From JARROD01 sp037384225 (lineage in GTDB: Bacteria; Pseudomonadota; Gammaproteobacteria; Pseudomonadales; Cellvibrionaceae): DNA of 19,761 nt. Where the stretch lies: NCBI GenBank assembly GCA_037384225.1, contig JARROD010000021.1:1-19761 (forward strand). Direction: 5' to 3'. The position numbers and the translations under genes are program-made. Shown here piece after piece: positions 1-6,827 of this stretch (its first letter is position 1; each line of letters starts with the position of its first letter). The notes beneath the pieces were generated by a model. That model had not been told where the DNA came from. It searched no databases and saw nothing but the letters and a program-made list of their open reading frames with translations.

Positions 1-343
1 ACAGTATCCGTACCGAAAAAACGTATTTGTATTGGATACGCTTTTTTATTCATTATTCCGGTAAACGACACCCGACCCAATGGGCGCAGAGGAAGTCAAA
101 TCGTTCCTGAGCTTTCTGGCAACTGAACGACATGTTGCGGTTAACACACAAAAGGTCGCACTGAATGCGCTGGTATTTCTTTACCATAGATTTTTGCAGC
201 TCGAACAGGGGGGCTTGGGTTTCACCCTGGCGACCAAGCAACGCACCTTGCCTGTTGTCCTATCGCCCCAAAAAATCGCAAAAATCATTGATGCTCTCAC
301 CGGCAGAAATCGACTTATTTTTCAAATGTTTTACGGGAGTGGA
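1..343 (+). pseudogene. Integron-integrase-like tyrosine recombinase, N-terminal remnant
   Basis: This is the 5' part of a site-specific tyrosine recombinase of the IntI (integron integrase) type; the gene begins before the window. In the frame starting at base 3 the sequence reads SIRTEKTYLYWIRFFIHYSG followed by KRHPTQ, the typical SAM-like N-terminal DNA-binding domain. In the frame starting at base 80 it continues MGAEEVKSFLSFLATERHVA, then NALVFLYHRFL, LPVVLS and finally MFYGSG, where the catalytic domain begins. The two parts join if one A is restored near base 79 (CAAATGGGC instead of CAATGGGC), so a one-base deletion has broken the gene. After GSG the family normally continues with LRLMECLRLRVKD and the catalytic Arg; here a dispersed repeat starts at base 345 instead and no catalytic residues follow. 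The product cannot be active. No integron cassettes or attC sites are evident nearby. Family assignment is from recognised motifs. Confidence 0.85.
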
Positions 344-344
344 C

Positions 345-410
345 GTAACTTCTCAATAACCCGGGGTAAGCACAGTGTCAGGCGGACGTCCGGGGGTAGT
401 TGGCCCAGAC
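345..410. repeat. End of dispersed inverted-repeat element (copy 1, 66 bp)
   Basis: These 66 bases begin GTAACTTCTCAATAACCCGG and end GTAGTTGGCCCAGAC. They match bases 19454-19519 at 63 of 66 positions, so they are one terminal repeat of the complete element near the right edge of the window. The repeat starts one base after the last integrase codon that can be recognised, so its insertion probably truncated that gene. Beyond 410 the match to the complete copy stops or becomes weak. Confidence 0.9.
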
Positions 411-627
411 ACGTACCGCCAAACCACGAAGTACGTATCCTCCACAGAGAACTGCAGAGAAGATAGGGGCTATTTCAGGCTAATGCGTGGACAAACAGGC
501 TATTTAGTGGCCATACCGGTTTAACACCACCGCCCGCCGAAGGTACGTACAACTACCCCACAGCCTACGAATACCGGGGGGCTGGGAAAATTTTAGGGGA
601 GTAAGAGAAGTTTTTACAAAATTTGAA
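411..627. other. Gene-free stretch, possibly the decayed remainder of repeat copy 1
   Basis: I find no credible gene here. Weak traces suggest a degenerate second half of the repeat. CAACTACCCC at 550-559 and AATACCGGGG shortly after resemble the inner and outer parts of the right terminal repeat of the 19454-19642 copy, and GAGAAGTT at 605-612 resembles its tip. The remainder of the integrase gene is not recognisable. The similarity is by eye and could be chance. Confidence 0.35.
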
Positions 628-715
628 TGGCGGAAAGGGAGGGATTCGAACCCTCGATACCTTTCGGTATACTCCCTTAGCAGGGGAGCGCCTTCGGCCA
701 CTCGGCCACCTTTCC
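628..715 (-). tRNA. serT-like tRNA-Ser: tRNA-Ser(GCU)
   Basis: An 88-base serine tRNA that decodes AGC/AGU. On the minus strand it begins GGAAAGGTGGCCGAG and ends CCTTTCCGCCA. The 7-bp acceptor stem is GGAAAGG/CCTTTCC, with discriminator G and an encoded CCA. The anticodon GCT lies at 679-681 within CCCCTGCTAAGGG. A long variable arm (TATACCGAAAGGTAT region), typical of class II tRNAs, and the T-arm GGTTCGAATCC are present. Its position downstream of csrA is the common gammaproteobacterial order; a tRNA-Arg often found next to it is not seen. Confidence 0.97.
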
Positions 716-728
716 GCAACGGACGGGC

Positions 729-756
729 ATAATACCACATTTCATATAAAATCAAA
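729..756 (-). promoter_or_regulatory. Predicted promoter of tRNA-Ser with GC-rich discriminator
   Basis: On the minus strand a -10 box TATTAT (729-734) lies 13 bases before the tRNA 5' end. It is followed by a GC-rich stretch GCCCGTCCG, the kind of discriminator seen at stable-RNA promoters under stringent control. A weak -35 candidate TTTGAT lies at 751-756 with a 16-base spacer. Prediction from sequence only. Confidence 0.6.
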
Positions 757-1107
757 TACTTAACAATGCCTTTTTTCACACGCCTAAACACTTATGCCCA
801 ACGTTTCTATGGCTGCAATGGCATATATGCAAACCGGCGGGAAACCGTAACATACAGGATGTTCAAGCTGACAGCCTGTCTGCACCCTATCCAGCACCAA
901 AACAGCAACAGCGCCCCCTTGACCCTGTACAGACAGTCAGGTTGAAAGGCGTGGGCGGCACAAAGCGGCCCTGAATTTCAGGACAGCGCTGGCCCGTGAT
1001 TCAGTACTGTACCCTCAAATAAAGGAGTAGGAATCCGCATCACTAAACCGTCCAGCTCGAACTTTTATGTCGGCCAAGCCGGACTACATCATAGCAAAAA
1101 CAAACAG
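757..1107. other. Gene-free spacer between tRNA-Ser and csrA
   Basis: No protein gene, tRNA or clear RNA gene is visible in this spacer. It holds an interrupted inverted repeat, CTGAC-(AGCC)-TGTCTG at 868-882 against CAGACAGTCAG at 930-940. It also has a short palindrome CCTGAATTTCAGG near 970-982. A small hairpin, GTCGGC/GCCGGAC at about 1069-1083, lies just past the csrA stop on the minus strand but has no convincing T-tract. Confidence 0.5.
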
Positions 1108-1305
1108 TTAGCTGCCCGCCTGTTGATCTTGCTGCTCTTGTTTTTCGCGTTGAATGCGCTGGTAAATTTCTTCGCGATGGACGGCGATTTCTTTCGGTGC
1201 ATTGACACCAATGCGAACCTGGTTACCCTTAACCCCTAATACGGTCACGGTTACCTCATCGCCGACCATTAAGGTCTCACCAATACGGCGCGTCAATATT
1301 AACAT
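1108..1305 (-). CDS. csrA: Carbon storage regulator CsrA
   Basis: CsrA (RsmA) is a small dimeric RNA-binding protein that recognises GGA motifs in mRNA leaders and controls translation of genes for central metabolism, motility and biofilm formation. The 65-residue product starts MLILTRRIGETLMVGDEV and contains VRIGVNAPKEIAVHREEIYQ, the conserved core. The arginine of VHREEI is the key RNA-contact residue. The C-terminus is a Q/E-rich tail, slightly longer than the 61 residues of the E. coli protein. The start at 1305 is chosen because AAGGAG sits 6 bases upstream and the family begins MLILTR; an in-frame ATG seven codons earlier is less likely. It lies downstream of lysC on the same strand, across a 297-base gap that probably holds its own promoter. 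Confidence 0.97.
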   Translation of the reverse strand: MLILTRRIGETLMVGDEVTVTVLGVKGNQVRIGVNAPKEIAVHREEIYQRIQREKQEQQDQQAGS

Positions 1306-1503
1306 TACATATCTCCTTAATATCATCCTGTGAGAACAACGGTACTTTCCGAGAAAAGTAACAATCTATCCAAGCTAAAACACATACCCGTTGCCGGTTA
1401 TCTTAACCTGCCCCTATTCGCCGTTTGTTGTATTTGTATGGCGCTAGTTTTATTAGTATTACTCAGCTTGGACAAAAATGAAAAATTACCCTCTCATAAA
1501 AGC

Positions 1504-1532
1504 TAATAATTTTGTTATGGTGCTATTGTCAA
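1504..1532 (-). promoter_or_regulatory. Candidate csrA promoter
   Basis: In the 297-base gap between lysC and csrA (1306-1602) the minus strand has a perfect -35 box TTGACA (1527-1532). A 17-base spacer separates it from TTATTA (1504-1509), a poor -10 box. It would give a leader of about 190 bases for csrA. The gap is AT-rich and holds no other gene; further csrA promoters are possible and cannot be assigned from sequence. Confidence 0.4.
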
Positions 1533-1602
1533 TATAGCAGGCTTGGTTCTAACCACTCCCTCTAATATTTGACAGTAAACACACGCATTTTAACGACTTT
1601 TT

Positions 1603-2841
1603 TTACCTACTTTCTATGGGATCAGCATCCAATTCGAACGCCGAATGCAGGCTGCGAACAGCCAGCTCCAGATAACGCTCCTCTATAACAACCGATATCT
1701 TGATCTCAGAGGTCGTAATCATCTGAATATTGATATTGTCACTGGCCAAAGCCTTGAACATGCTCGATGCAACTCCGGCGTGAGAACGCATTCCCACACC
1801 GACAATTGATACTTTCGCTATTTTGTCATCACTGGCTACTTCACGAGCCCCCAACTCCTCAGCCACCTTTTGCAAAACGGTTACGGTTTTGTCCATATCA
1901 TTGCGGTGAACGGTAAATGTGAGATCTGTCGTGTTGTCAGCGGCAACGTTCTGAACAATGACATCCACTTCGATATTGTTATCGCCAATCGGCGCCAGCA
2001 GGCGGGAAGCCACACCTGGGGTATCCGGGACCCCTATAACGGTCACTTTGGCTTCATCGCGGTTAAATGCAATTCCGGATACTATGGGCTGTTCCATGGT
2101 GGGGTGTTCCTCATCGAGGGTAATCAGGGTGCCAGGACCATCTTCGAAACTGGAAAGCACCCGCAGTGGCACGCTGTATTTACCGGCAAATTCCACGGCG
2201 CGGATCTGTAGAACCTTGGAACCCAGACTGGCCATTTCCAGCATTTCTTCAAAAGTAATTTGATTCAAACGCCGAGCACTGGCCACTACTCTGGGGTCGG
2301 TGGTATAGACCCCGTCTACGTCTGTATAAATCTGACATTCATCGGCTTTGAGGGCTGCCGCCAGCGCCACGCCCGTGGTGTCGGAACCACCGCGCCCGAG
2401 GGTGGTGATATTGCCCGCCTCATCAATACCCTGAAAACCCGCCACTACGACAACGCGACCAGCATCCAGATTATTGCGTATACGCTCGACGTCGATATGC
2501 TGAATACGCGCCTTGGTATGTGAGTTGTCAGTCAGAATTCGCACCTGTCCGCCGGTAAAAGAGCAAGCATCCCAGCCCCTTTTTTTCAACGCCATACATA
2601 AAAGCGCGATAGTCACCTGCTCACCTGTGGAGATCAACACATCCAGTTCGCGTGGGTCGGGCGTATCCTGAATTTCCTGAGCCAGGCTGATCAAGCGATT
2701 GGTTTCGCCGCTCATCGCCGATACAACGACAACCATTTGATGGCCTTTTTCCCTGAACGCTGCCACTTTATCGGCAACGGCCTGAATCCGCGTTATGCTT
2801 CCTACGGAGGTTCCACCAAATTTTTGTACATATAGGCTCAT
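1603..2841 (-). CDS. lysC: Aspartate kinase (aspartokinase), lysine/threonine-sensitive type
   Basis: This enzyme phosphorylates aspartate, the first step to lysine, threonine, methionine and diaminopimelate. The 412-residue protein opens with VQKFGGTSVGS (residues 5-15), the amino acid kinase signature. TLGRGGSDTTGVALAAAL near residue 147 is the substrate and nucleotide-binding loop. The C-terminal third holds two ACT regulatory domains, with VIGVPDTPGVASRLLAPIGD and VSIVGVGMRSHAGVASSMF marking their starts. The length fits the monofunctional class found in Pseudomonas and Corynebacterium, not the longer E. coli LysC. A purine-rich site AAGGAAAAGG lies just upstream of the ATG. It follows alaS on the same strand after 135 bases. 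A possible internal start for a regulatory beta subunit is listed separately. Confidence 0.96.
   Translation of the reverse strand: MSLYVQKFGGTSVGSITRIQAVADKVAAFREKGHQMVVVVSAMSGETNRLISLAQEIQDTPDPRELDVLISTGEQVTIALLCMALKKRGWDACSFTGGQVRILTDNSHTKARIQHIDVERIRNNLDAGRVVVVAGFQGIDEAGNITTLGRGGSDTTGVALAAALKADECQIYTDVDGVYTTDPRVVASARRLNQITFEEMLEMASLGSKVLQIRAVEFAGKYSVPLRVLSSFEDGPGTLITLDEEHPTMEQPIVSGIAFNRDEAKVTVIGVPDTPGVASRLLAPIGDNNIEVDVIVQNVAADNTTDLTFTVHRNDMDKTVTVLQKVAEELGAREVASDDKIAKVSIVGVGMRSHAGVASSMFKALASDNINIQMITTSEIKISVVIEERYLELAVRSLHSAFELDADPIESR
2095..2112 (-). promoter_or_regulatory. Possible internal translation start for aspartokinase beta subunit
   Basis: Codon 249 of lysC is ATG (2095-2097), reading MEQPIVSGIAFNRDEAKVTV. 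A GAGGA sequence lies 10 bases upstream on the minus strand (2108-2112). In Corynebacterium and Bacillus the same position is the start of the in-frame beta subunit that carries the ACT domains. Initiation here would give a 164-residue regulatory subunit. The match of position and motif is seen; actual use is inferred. Confidence 0.45.
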
Positions 2842-2919
2842 ATTGGCCTTTTCCTTATCTCGAATATTTCAAGCAAGTTACACGGGCAAACGGGCGCCAA
2901 TTAAACACTAGGCGAGTTG

Positions 2920-2937
2920 AAAAGTTAATCAACTTTT
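2920..2937 (-). terminator. Weak hairpin between alaS and lysC
   Basis: AAAAGTT-AATC-AACTTTT forms a 7-bp, AT-rich stem with a 4-base loop, 40 bases past the alaS stop. No long T-run follows on the minus strand, so it may be a weak terminator or a processing site between two co-transcribed genes. Confidence 0.3.
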
Positions 2938-2976
2938 GGGTGGTGGTAATGGTTTGCCTCCCAACCCCATCCGAGA

Positions 2977-5586
2977 TCACGCCGATACCGCCAATTGCTG
3001 CTTCACCCATTCGAGAACCCGCTTCAGGGCTACTTCCAGAGCCGCCGGGTCACTACCGCCACCTCGCGCCATATCGGCCCGGCCTCCACCTTTGCCTCCT
3101 ACCAGAGGAGCAATATACTTCATTAAGTCTCCGGCTTTTACCCGCCCTGTCACATCTTTGGTGACTCCCGCAACCAGAGACACTTTTTCACCGTCCACGG
3201 CCGCCAGTAGCACCACCGCGGTTTGCAATTTATTCTTCAACTGATCAGCCGTATCCAGCAGCGACTGTGCATCGACACCTTCGAGTTTCGCTGCCAACAC
3301 TTTAACACCCTCAACGTCCAGCGCCTGTGAAGCCAGGTCACCACTGGCGCTACTGGCCAGTTTTGCCTTCAGCGCCACAAGCTCTTTTTCCATCTGACGA
3401 CTCTGGGCAACCATATGACTGATTTTTTCCAGTAGATTTTCCGCATTGGCTTTTACCAGTTTCGCCGCCTCCATCACTAAACACTGTGTCTGGTCAAACA
3501 GTTGCAGCGCTCTGTCACCGGTAACGGCTTCGATACGCCGCACCCCGGAGGCAACCCCCGACTCAGAGACGATCCGTATCAGTCCTATATCACCACTACG
3601 CTTGACGTGAGTTCCGCCGCACAGTTCAACAGAAAAACCGTTGCCCATGCTCAACACGCGGACCTGTTCACCGTATTTTTCTCCAAACAGAGCCATCGCA
3701 CCTTTGCTTTTTGCGGTCTCCATATCGCAGATTTCGGTTTTAACTTCAGTATTAGCTCTGATTTGTTCATTTACCAGACACTCTATGCTTTTCAGTTCGT
3801 CCGCTGTAACCGCCTTAAAGTGAGAAAAGTCAAAACGCAACCGCTGCGAATCCACCAGCGACCCTTTCTGCGTTACATGCTCTCCCAATATTTTGCGCAG
3901 TGCAGCATGCAATAAATGTGTGGCCGAATGATTTAGCGCCGTCGCTTGTCTGACTCCCGCATCCACCGTTGCTGTCAGTCTGTCATTTAAGCGCATTTCG
4001 CCACTTATTACCTTGCCTATATGGAGATGATTGTCACCTCTTTTTATACAGTCGTGCACGTCAAAACGTGCATCGTTCAATGTCAGATACCCGGTATCAC
4101 CTACCTGCCCGCCAGATTCGGCGTAAAAAGGTGTACGATCAAGAATGATGACACCCTCCTCACCTTCGGCAAGCGTTGTTACCGATTGTTCATTAGAAGA
4201 GGTGATAGCTTTAACCTGGCAGACATCCGTGAGAAGGCGATAACCGGTAAAGTCTGTGGTGCCTTCATAGTCAGAACTGGCTGTATAGTCTTGTTTGAAC
4301 GACCCTGCGGCGCGGGCGCGGGCGCGTTGCTCTTCCATGCAAACGTCATAGCCCTTCATATCGAGCGCCAAGCCACGTTCGCGGGCAATATCATTTGTCA
4401 GGTCGGTGGGAAAACCATAGGTGTCGTAAAGATTAAACACGACAGCGCCGGGAATTTCCGTCCCTTTCAATTCTGACAAGGCTTCTTCCAGCACAGTCAT
4501 GCCTTTGTCCAGGGTTTTCTCAAACTGCTCTTCTTCCGCCAGCAGCACGCGTTCAACCTGGGATTGTTGCTGCGTCAACTCAGGATAAGCCTGCCCCATC
4601 TCTGCGACCAGAGCCGCTACCAGGCGGTGAAAAAAGGGCCTCTTTTGCCCGAGCTTGTGCCCGTGTCGGATCGCCCGACGGATAATTCTTCGCAGCACAT
4701 AGCCGCGGCGCTCATTGGACGGCATAACGCCGTCGATAATCAAAAAGGCGCAGGAACGTATATGGTCGGCGATTACCCGCAACGATTTGTTTTCCAGATC
4801 GGTAGTACGAGTGACGTCGGCGGCAGCTCTCAACAGGTTTTGAAAAAGATCAATTTCGTAATTGCTGTGCACCTGCTGCATTACCGCGGCAATGCGCTCC
4901 AACCCCATACCGGTGTCGACCGACGGCTTGGGCAAAGGGTTCATGGTACCGTCGCTGTGACGTTCATACTGCATAAACACCAGATTCCAAATTTCTATAT
5001 ATCGATCGAGATCATCATTGTCACTGCCCGGGGGACCGCCTGGTACCTCTTCGCCGTGATCGTAGAAAATTTCCGAGCAGGGCCCGCATGGGCCGGTATC
5101 GCCCATCTGCCAAAAGTTGTCTTCATCAAGACGGGAAAAGCGCTCTGGGCTCACCCCTATTTGATTGAGCCAAATATCGGCGGCCTCGTCATCGGACAAA
5201 TGTACTGTAACCCATAAACGCTCTTCGGGCAGTTGCAGTACCTGCGTTAAAAATTCCCAGGCGTATTGAATGGCTTCGCGTTTGAAATAGTCACCAAAAC
5301 TGAAGTTGCCCAGCATTTCAAAAAAGGTATGGTGACGGGCGGTATATCCGACATTTTCCAAATCGTTATGCTTGCCGCCGGCTCGTACGCAACGCTGAGA
5401 ACTGGCAGCCCGCGTGTAACCGCGCCTCTCCGCCCCAAGAAAAACATCTTTAAACTGCACCATCCCGGCATTGGTGAATAGCAAGGTCGGGTCATTTCCC
5501 GGAATGAGGGAGCTGCTGGGAACCACTTCGTGTCCCTTGTCTTTAAAAAACGTTAAAAAAGCATCACGAATATCCGCGCTCTTCAT
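2977..5586 (-). CDS. alaS: Alanyl-tRNA synthetase
   Basis: AlaRS charges tRNA-Ala in the cytoplasm and hydrolyses mischarged Ser/Gly-tRNA-Ala. The product is 869 residues, the usual length. It begins MKSADIRDAFLTFFKDKGHE with VPSSSLIPGNDPTLLFTNAG, the class II motif 1 region. The editing domain is intact: HSATHLLHAALR near residue 560 supplies two zinc-binding histidines, and CGGTH near residue 660 supplies the cysteine and last histidine. A C-terminal DHHA1-type domain ends with the glycine-rich GGKGGGRADMARGGG motif. The start at 5586 is preferred over an in-frame ATG 11 codons earlier because the family begins MKSADIR; GCGGAAA lies about 8 bases upstream as a modest ribosome binding site. 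Its ATG overlaps the stop of the preceding small ORF (ATGA), suggesting translational coupling. recX, the usual upstream neighbour, lies 2.2 kb away. Confidence 0.98.
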   Translation of the reverse strand: MKSADIRDAFLTFFKDKGHEVVPSSSLIPGNDPTLLFTNAGMVQFKDVFLGAERRGYTRAASSQRCVRAGGKHNDLENVGYTARHHTFFEMLGNFSFGDYFKREAIQYAWEFLTQVLQLPEERLWVTVHLSDDEAADIWLNQIGVSPERFSRLDEDNFWQMGDTGPCGPCSEIFYDHGEEVPGGPPGSDNDDLDRYIEIWNLVFMQYERHSDGTMNPLPKPSVDTGMGLERIAAVMQQVHSNYEIDLFQNLLRAAADVTRTTDLENKSLRVIADHIRSCAFLIIDGVMPSNERRGYVLRRIIRRAIRHGHKLGQKRPFFHRLVAALVAEMGQAYPELTQQQSQVERVLLAEEEQFEKTLDKGMTVLEEALSELKGTEIPGAVVFNLYDTYGFPTDLTNDIARERGLALDMKGYDVCMEEQRARARAAGSFKQDYTASSDYEGTTDFTGYRLLTDVCQVKAITSSNEQSVTTLAEGEEGVIILDRTPFYAESGGQVGDTGYLTLNDARFDVHDCIKRGDNHLHIGKVISGEMRLNDRLTATVDAGVRQATALNHSATHLLHAALRKILGEHVTQKGSLVDSQRLRFDFSHFKAVTADELKSIECLVNEQIRANTEVKTEICDMETAKSKGAMALFGEKYGEQVRVLSMGNGFSVELCGGTHVKRSGDIGLIRIVSESGVASGVRRIEAVTGDRALQLFDQTQCLVMEAAKLVKANAENLLEKISHMVAQSRQMEKELVALKAKLASSASGDLASQALDVEGVKVLAAKLEGVDAQSLLDTADQLKNKLQTAVVLLAAVDGEKVSLVAGVTKDVTGRVKAGDLMKYIAPLVGGKGGGRADMARGGGSDPAALEVALKRVLEWVKQQLAVSA

Positions 5587-5859
5587 ACCGATATTTCCGC
5601 TAACTGTTCGGACCACCATTCAAGTGAATAGCCTTCAATTAAAATACTGGCATTAAATTCGGTTGCACGTTGGTTCATCGACAACAATCCATCGGTCTCG
5701 GAATATGCAAAAGGACTAATTATATAAGGAACGTCGAATTTATTCACCGCACGAAGCTCATCCATATCAGAAGTTTTTAATATTACTTTTAATATTACTT
5801 TTAGCAATAAATTTTCTAGTTTCCATATCAAAACCATTAGCCCAGTGACTTATATCCAT
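5583..5859 (-). pseudogene. Small unrecognised protein, probably frameshifted, coupled to alaS
   Basis: I do not recognise this family. One frame starts at 5859 and reads MDISHWANGFDMETRKFIAK then SNIKSNIKNF and stops. A second frame carries on with SDMDELRAVNKFDVPYIISP, FAYSETDGLLSMNQRATEFN and ASILIEGYSLEWWSEQLAEI, ending at 5583. Removing one A from the A5 run at 5774-5778 joins them into a 91-residue protein, so a one-base insertion (or a sequencing error) is likely. The second frame alone could be translated from an ATG at 5837 as 84 residues, but its first 20 residues (LLLKVILKVILK) look like out-of-frame translation. Its stop TGA overlaps the alaS ATG. The pattern of a hydrophobic strand, a helix and IEGYSLEWW faintly recalls the end of Mrr-type nuclease folds, but that is speculation. 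Confidence 0.55.
5777..5803. repeat. Short 12-bp tandem duplication
   Basis: TTAATATTACTT occurs twice in tandem (5777-5788 and 5789-5800), followed by a partial third TTA. On the minus strand it encodes the repeated SNIK/SNIK residues of the small broken gene upstream of alaS and abuts the A5 run where the frame shifts. Slippage in this AT-rich tract is a plausible cause of the frameshift. Confidence 0.8.
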
Positions 5860-5876
5860 TTCGGCAACATATCTAC

Positions 5877-5901
5877 CCTAGTCCGTTTGACACGTACTAG
5901 G
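5877..5901. promoter_or_regulatory. Inverted repeat between divergent small genes; candidate promoter/operator
   Basis: CCTAGT (5877-5882) and ACTAGG (5896-5901) form a perfect 6-bp inverted repeat with a 13-base spacer that contains TTGACA (5887-5892). The site lies in the 68-base gap between the broken gene (minus, starts 5859) and the 32-codon gene (plus, starts 5928). TTGACA could be a plus-strand -35 box with CATAAA (5910-5915) as a weak -10 after 17 bases, though this leaves almost no leader. Operator function is inferred from symmetry and position only. Confidence 0.3.
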
Positions 5902-5927
5902 ATTACACTCATAAACCGGAGGTGACT

Positions 5928-6026
5928 ATGAACGATGCGGAGGTGTGGAAAAAACTTGGTTACACAGTGTTATTCCTTTGCGTTGTAACAATCACTCTGA
6001 TTATTATTGCCAACGTCATCGCCTAG
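5928..6026 (+). CDS. Very small single-pass membrane protein (32 residues)
   Basis: This short gene encodes MNDAEVWKKLGYTVLFLCVV followed by TITLIIIANVIA. It has a near-ideal ribosome binding site GGAGG (5918-5922) five bases before the ATG, which is the main reason to call it. The first nine residues are polar and charged. Residues about 11-31 form one hydrophobic membrane segment, and the protein ends two residues after it. The size and layout resemble small inner-membrane subunits or regulators such as CydX-like or YnhF-like proteins, but no specific family is recognised. It is the only plus-strand gene in a 9-kb run of minus-strand genes, between the HIT gene and the broken gene upstream of alaS, so it is probably transcribed on its own. 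Confidence 0.6.
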   Translation: MNDAEVWKKLGYTVLFLCVVTITLIIIANVIA

Positions 6027-6097
6027 ATTTTACGGCAGTTTATACAGCGGTATAGCTCTCGCCGCTTGCCAGAAAGCGACGACAGCAGCAGATGAAC

Positions 6098-6448
6098 TTA
6101 AAGCCCCAGGTGTCTTTCATCAAAAGTTTTGCCGGCCAGTATATGCAAATGCAGGTGAAAAACCGTTTGTCCGGCACCGGCGCCGTTGTTGATCACTACT
6201 CTGAACGCCTCATCCACACCCAGTTTTCTGGCTATATCCCCAACTCTCAACATCAACCGACCCAGCAACTCGCGATCATCTTCACTCGCGTCGACCAGAC
6301 GGGAAATCTGCCGACGGGGAATGAGCAGCACATGGGTCGGCGCCTTTGGGGCAATATCCTTGATGCAGATACAGTCTTCGTCCTGGTAGAGAATATCAGT
6401 CGGGATTTCTCCGTTGATAATTTTGGTAAATATAGATTCTTCCGCCAT
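6098..6448 (-). CDS. HIT-family (HINT-like) purine nucleotide hydrolase
   Basis: A histidine triad protein of the HINT branch. These are dimeric cytoplasmic enzymes that hydrolyse adenosine phosphoramidates and aminoacyl-adenylates. The 116-residue product starts MAEESIFTKIINGEIPTDIL and contains the AMP-binding segment INNGAGAGQTVFHLHLHILA, in which HLHLH is the histidine triad carrying the catalytic His. The start at 6448 is chosen because the family begins at MAEE/ESIFTKI and AAGGA lies about 8 bases upstream; the reading frame stays open for 35 further codons up to 6553, which look non-coding. It lies downstream of the Trm112-like gene on the same strand with a 111-base gap. The cellular substrate is not known from sequence. 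Confidence 0.92.
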   Translation of the reverse strand: MAEESIFTKIINGEIPTDILYQDEDCICIKDIAPKAPTHVLLIPRRQISRLVDASEDDRELLGRLMLRVGDIARKLGVDEAFRVVINNGAGAGQTVFHLHLHILAGKTFDERHLGL

Positions 6449-6559
6449 AACCCATCCTTTATTCGAAACCTTCGTCTTTACGAATTCACTCTCGTTTGAA
6501 GCGATTGCTGGCTCCTGGATCTGCGCAGATATGCGATTGACTAGCCCGGCCATTTTAGA

Positions 6560-6742
6560 TTAGTGCTTTTCTTCCTCAGTAAGCTGCCTGGCTTCACTTT
6601 CCAGCATCACGGGTATACCGTCGCGTATAGGATAAGCCAACCCACTGGCCTTACAAACCAGCTCTTGTTTTTCTTTATCGTATTCCAGCGGTGCTTTGGT
6701 GACAGGGCACACTAGTATACTCAGCAACTTTTGATCGATCAT
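6560..6742 (-). CDS. Trm112-family / UPF0434 (YcaR-like) small protein
   Basis: A 60-residue protein beginning MIDQKLLSILVCPVTKAPLE and continuing with ELVCKASGLAYPIRDGIPVM. CPVTKAPL and AYPIRDGIPVML are the hallmarks of the bacterial Trm112 family (YcaR in E. coli). In eukaryotes Trm112 activates methyltransferases. The bacterial role is less clear; in many gammaproteobacteria the gene is found near lpxK and kdsB, which are absent here. Only two of the four cysteines of zinc-binding relatives are present (C12 and C30), so zinc binding is doubtful. The ribosome binding site upstream is weak. Confidence 0.93.
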   Translation of the reverse strand: MIDQKLLSILVCPVTKAPLEYDKEKQELVCKASGLAYPIRDGIPVMLESEARQLTEEEKH

Positions 6743-6827
6743 TTTTCAGCCTGCTCTTGTATGACAGGGCGCTAATGGTACACCCTCTGCGCCGGTGAGT
6801 CTCTAGTTTAGCCCTTTTTACCCTTGG

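Noticed and set aside
346..466. C-terminal extension RNFSITRGKHSVRR of the integrase frame
   Set aside because: These residues are translated from the repeat, not from the recombinase gene, and match no part of the IntI family.
504..791. Minus-strand frame of 95 codons covering the tRNA-Ser gene
   Set aside because: It includes the whole tRNA (WPSGRRRSP-like translation of tRNA bases) and has no ribosome binding site.
982..991. GACAGCGCTG, matching the core of the LacI-type operator upstream of glk
   Set aside because: Only 10 of 16 bases match, the outer arms are not symmetric, and the site lies in the csrA-tRNA spacer with no sugar gene nearby; likely chance.
4021..5217. Long plus-strand open frames of 151 and 217 codons
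   Set aside because: They lie antisense inside alaS, which is conserved over its full length, and their translations look like no protein family.
6449..6553. 35-codon N-terminal extension of the HIT protein frame
   Set aside because: The family starts at MAEESIF, which has its own ribosome binding site; the extension is atypical in composition for HINT proteins.
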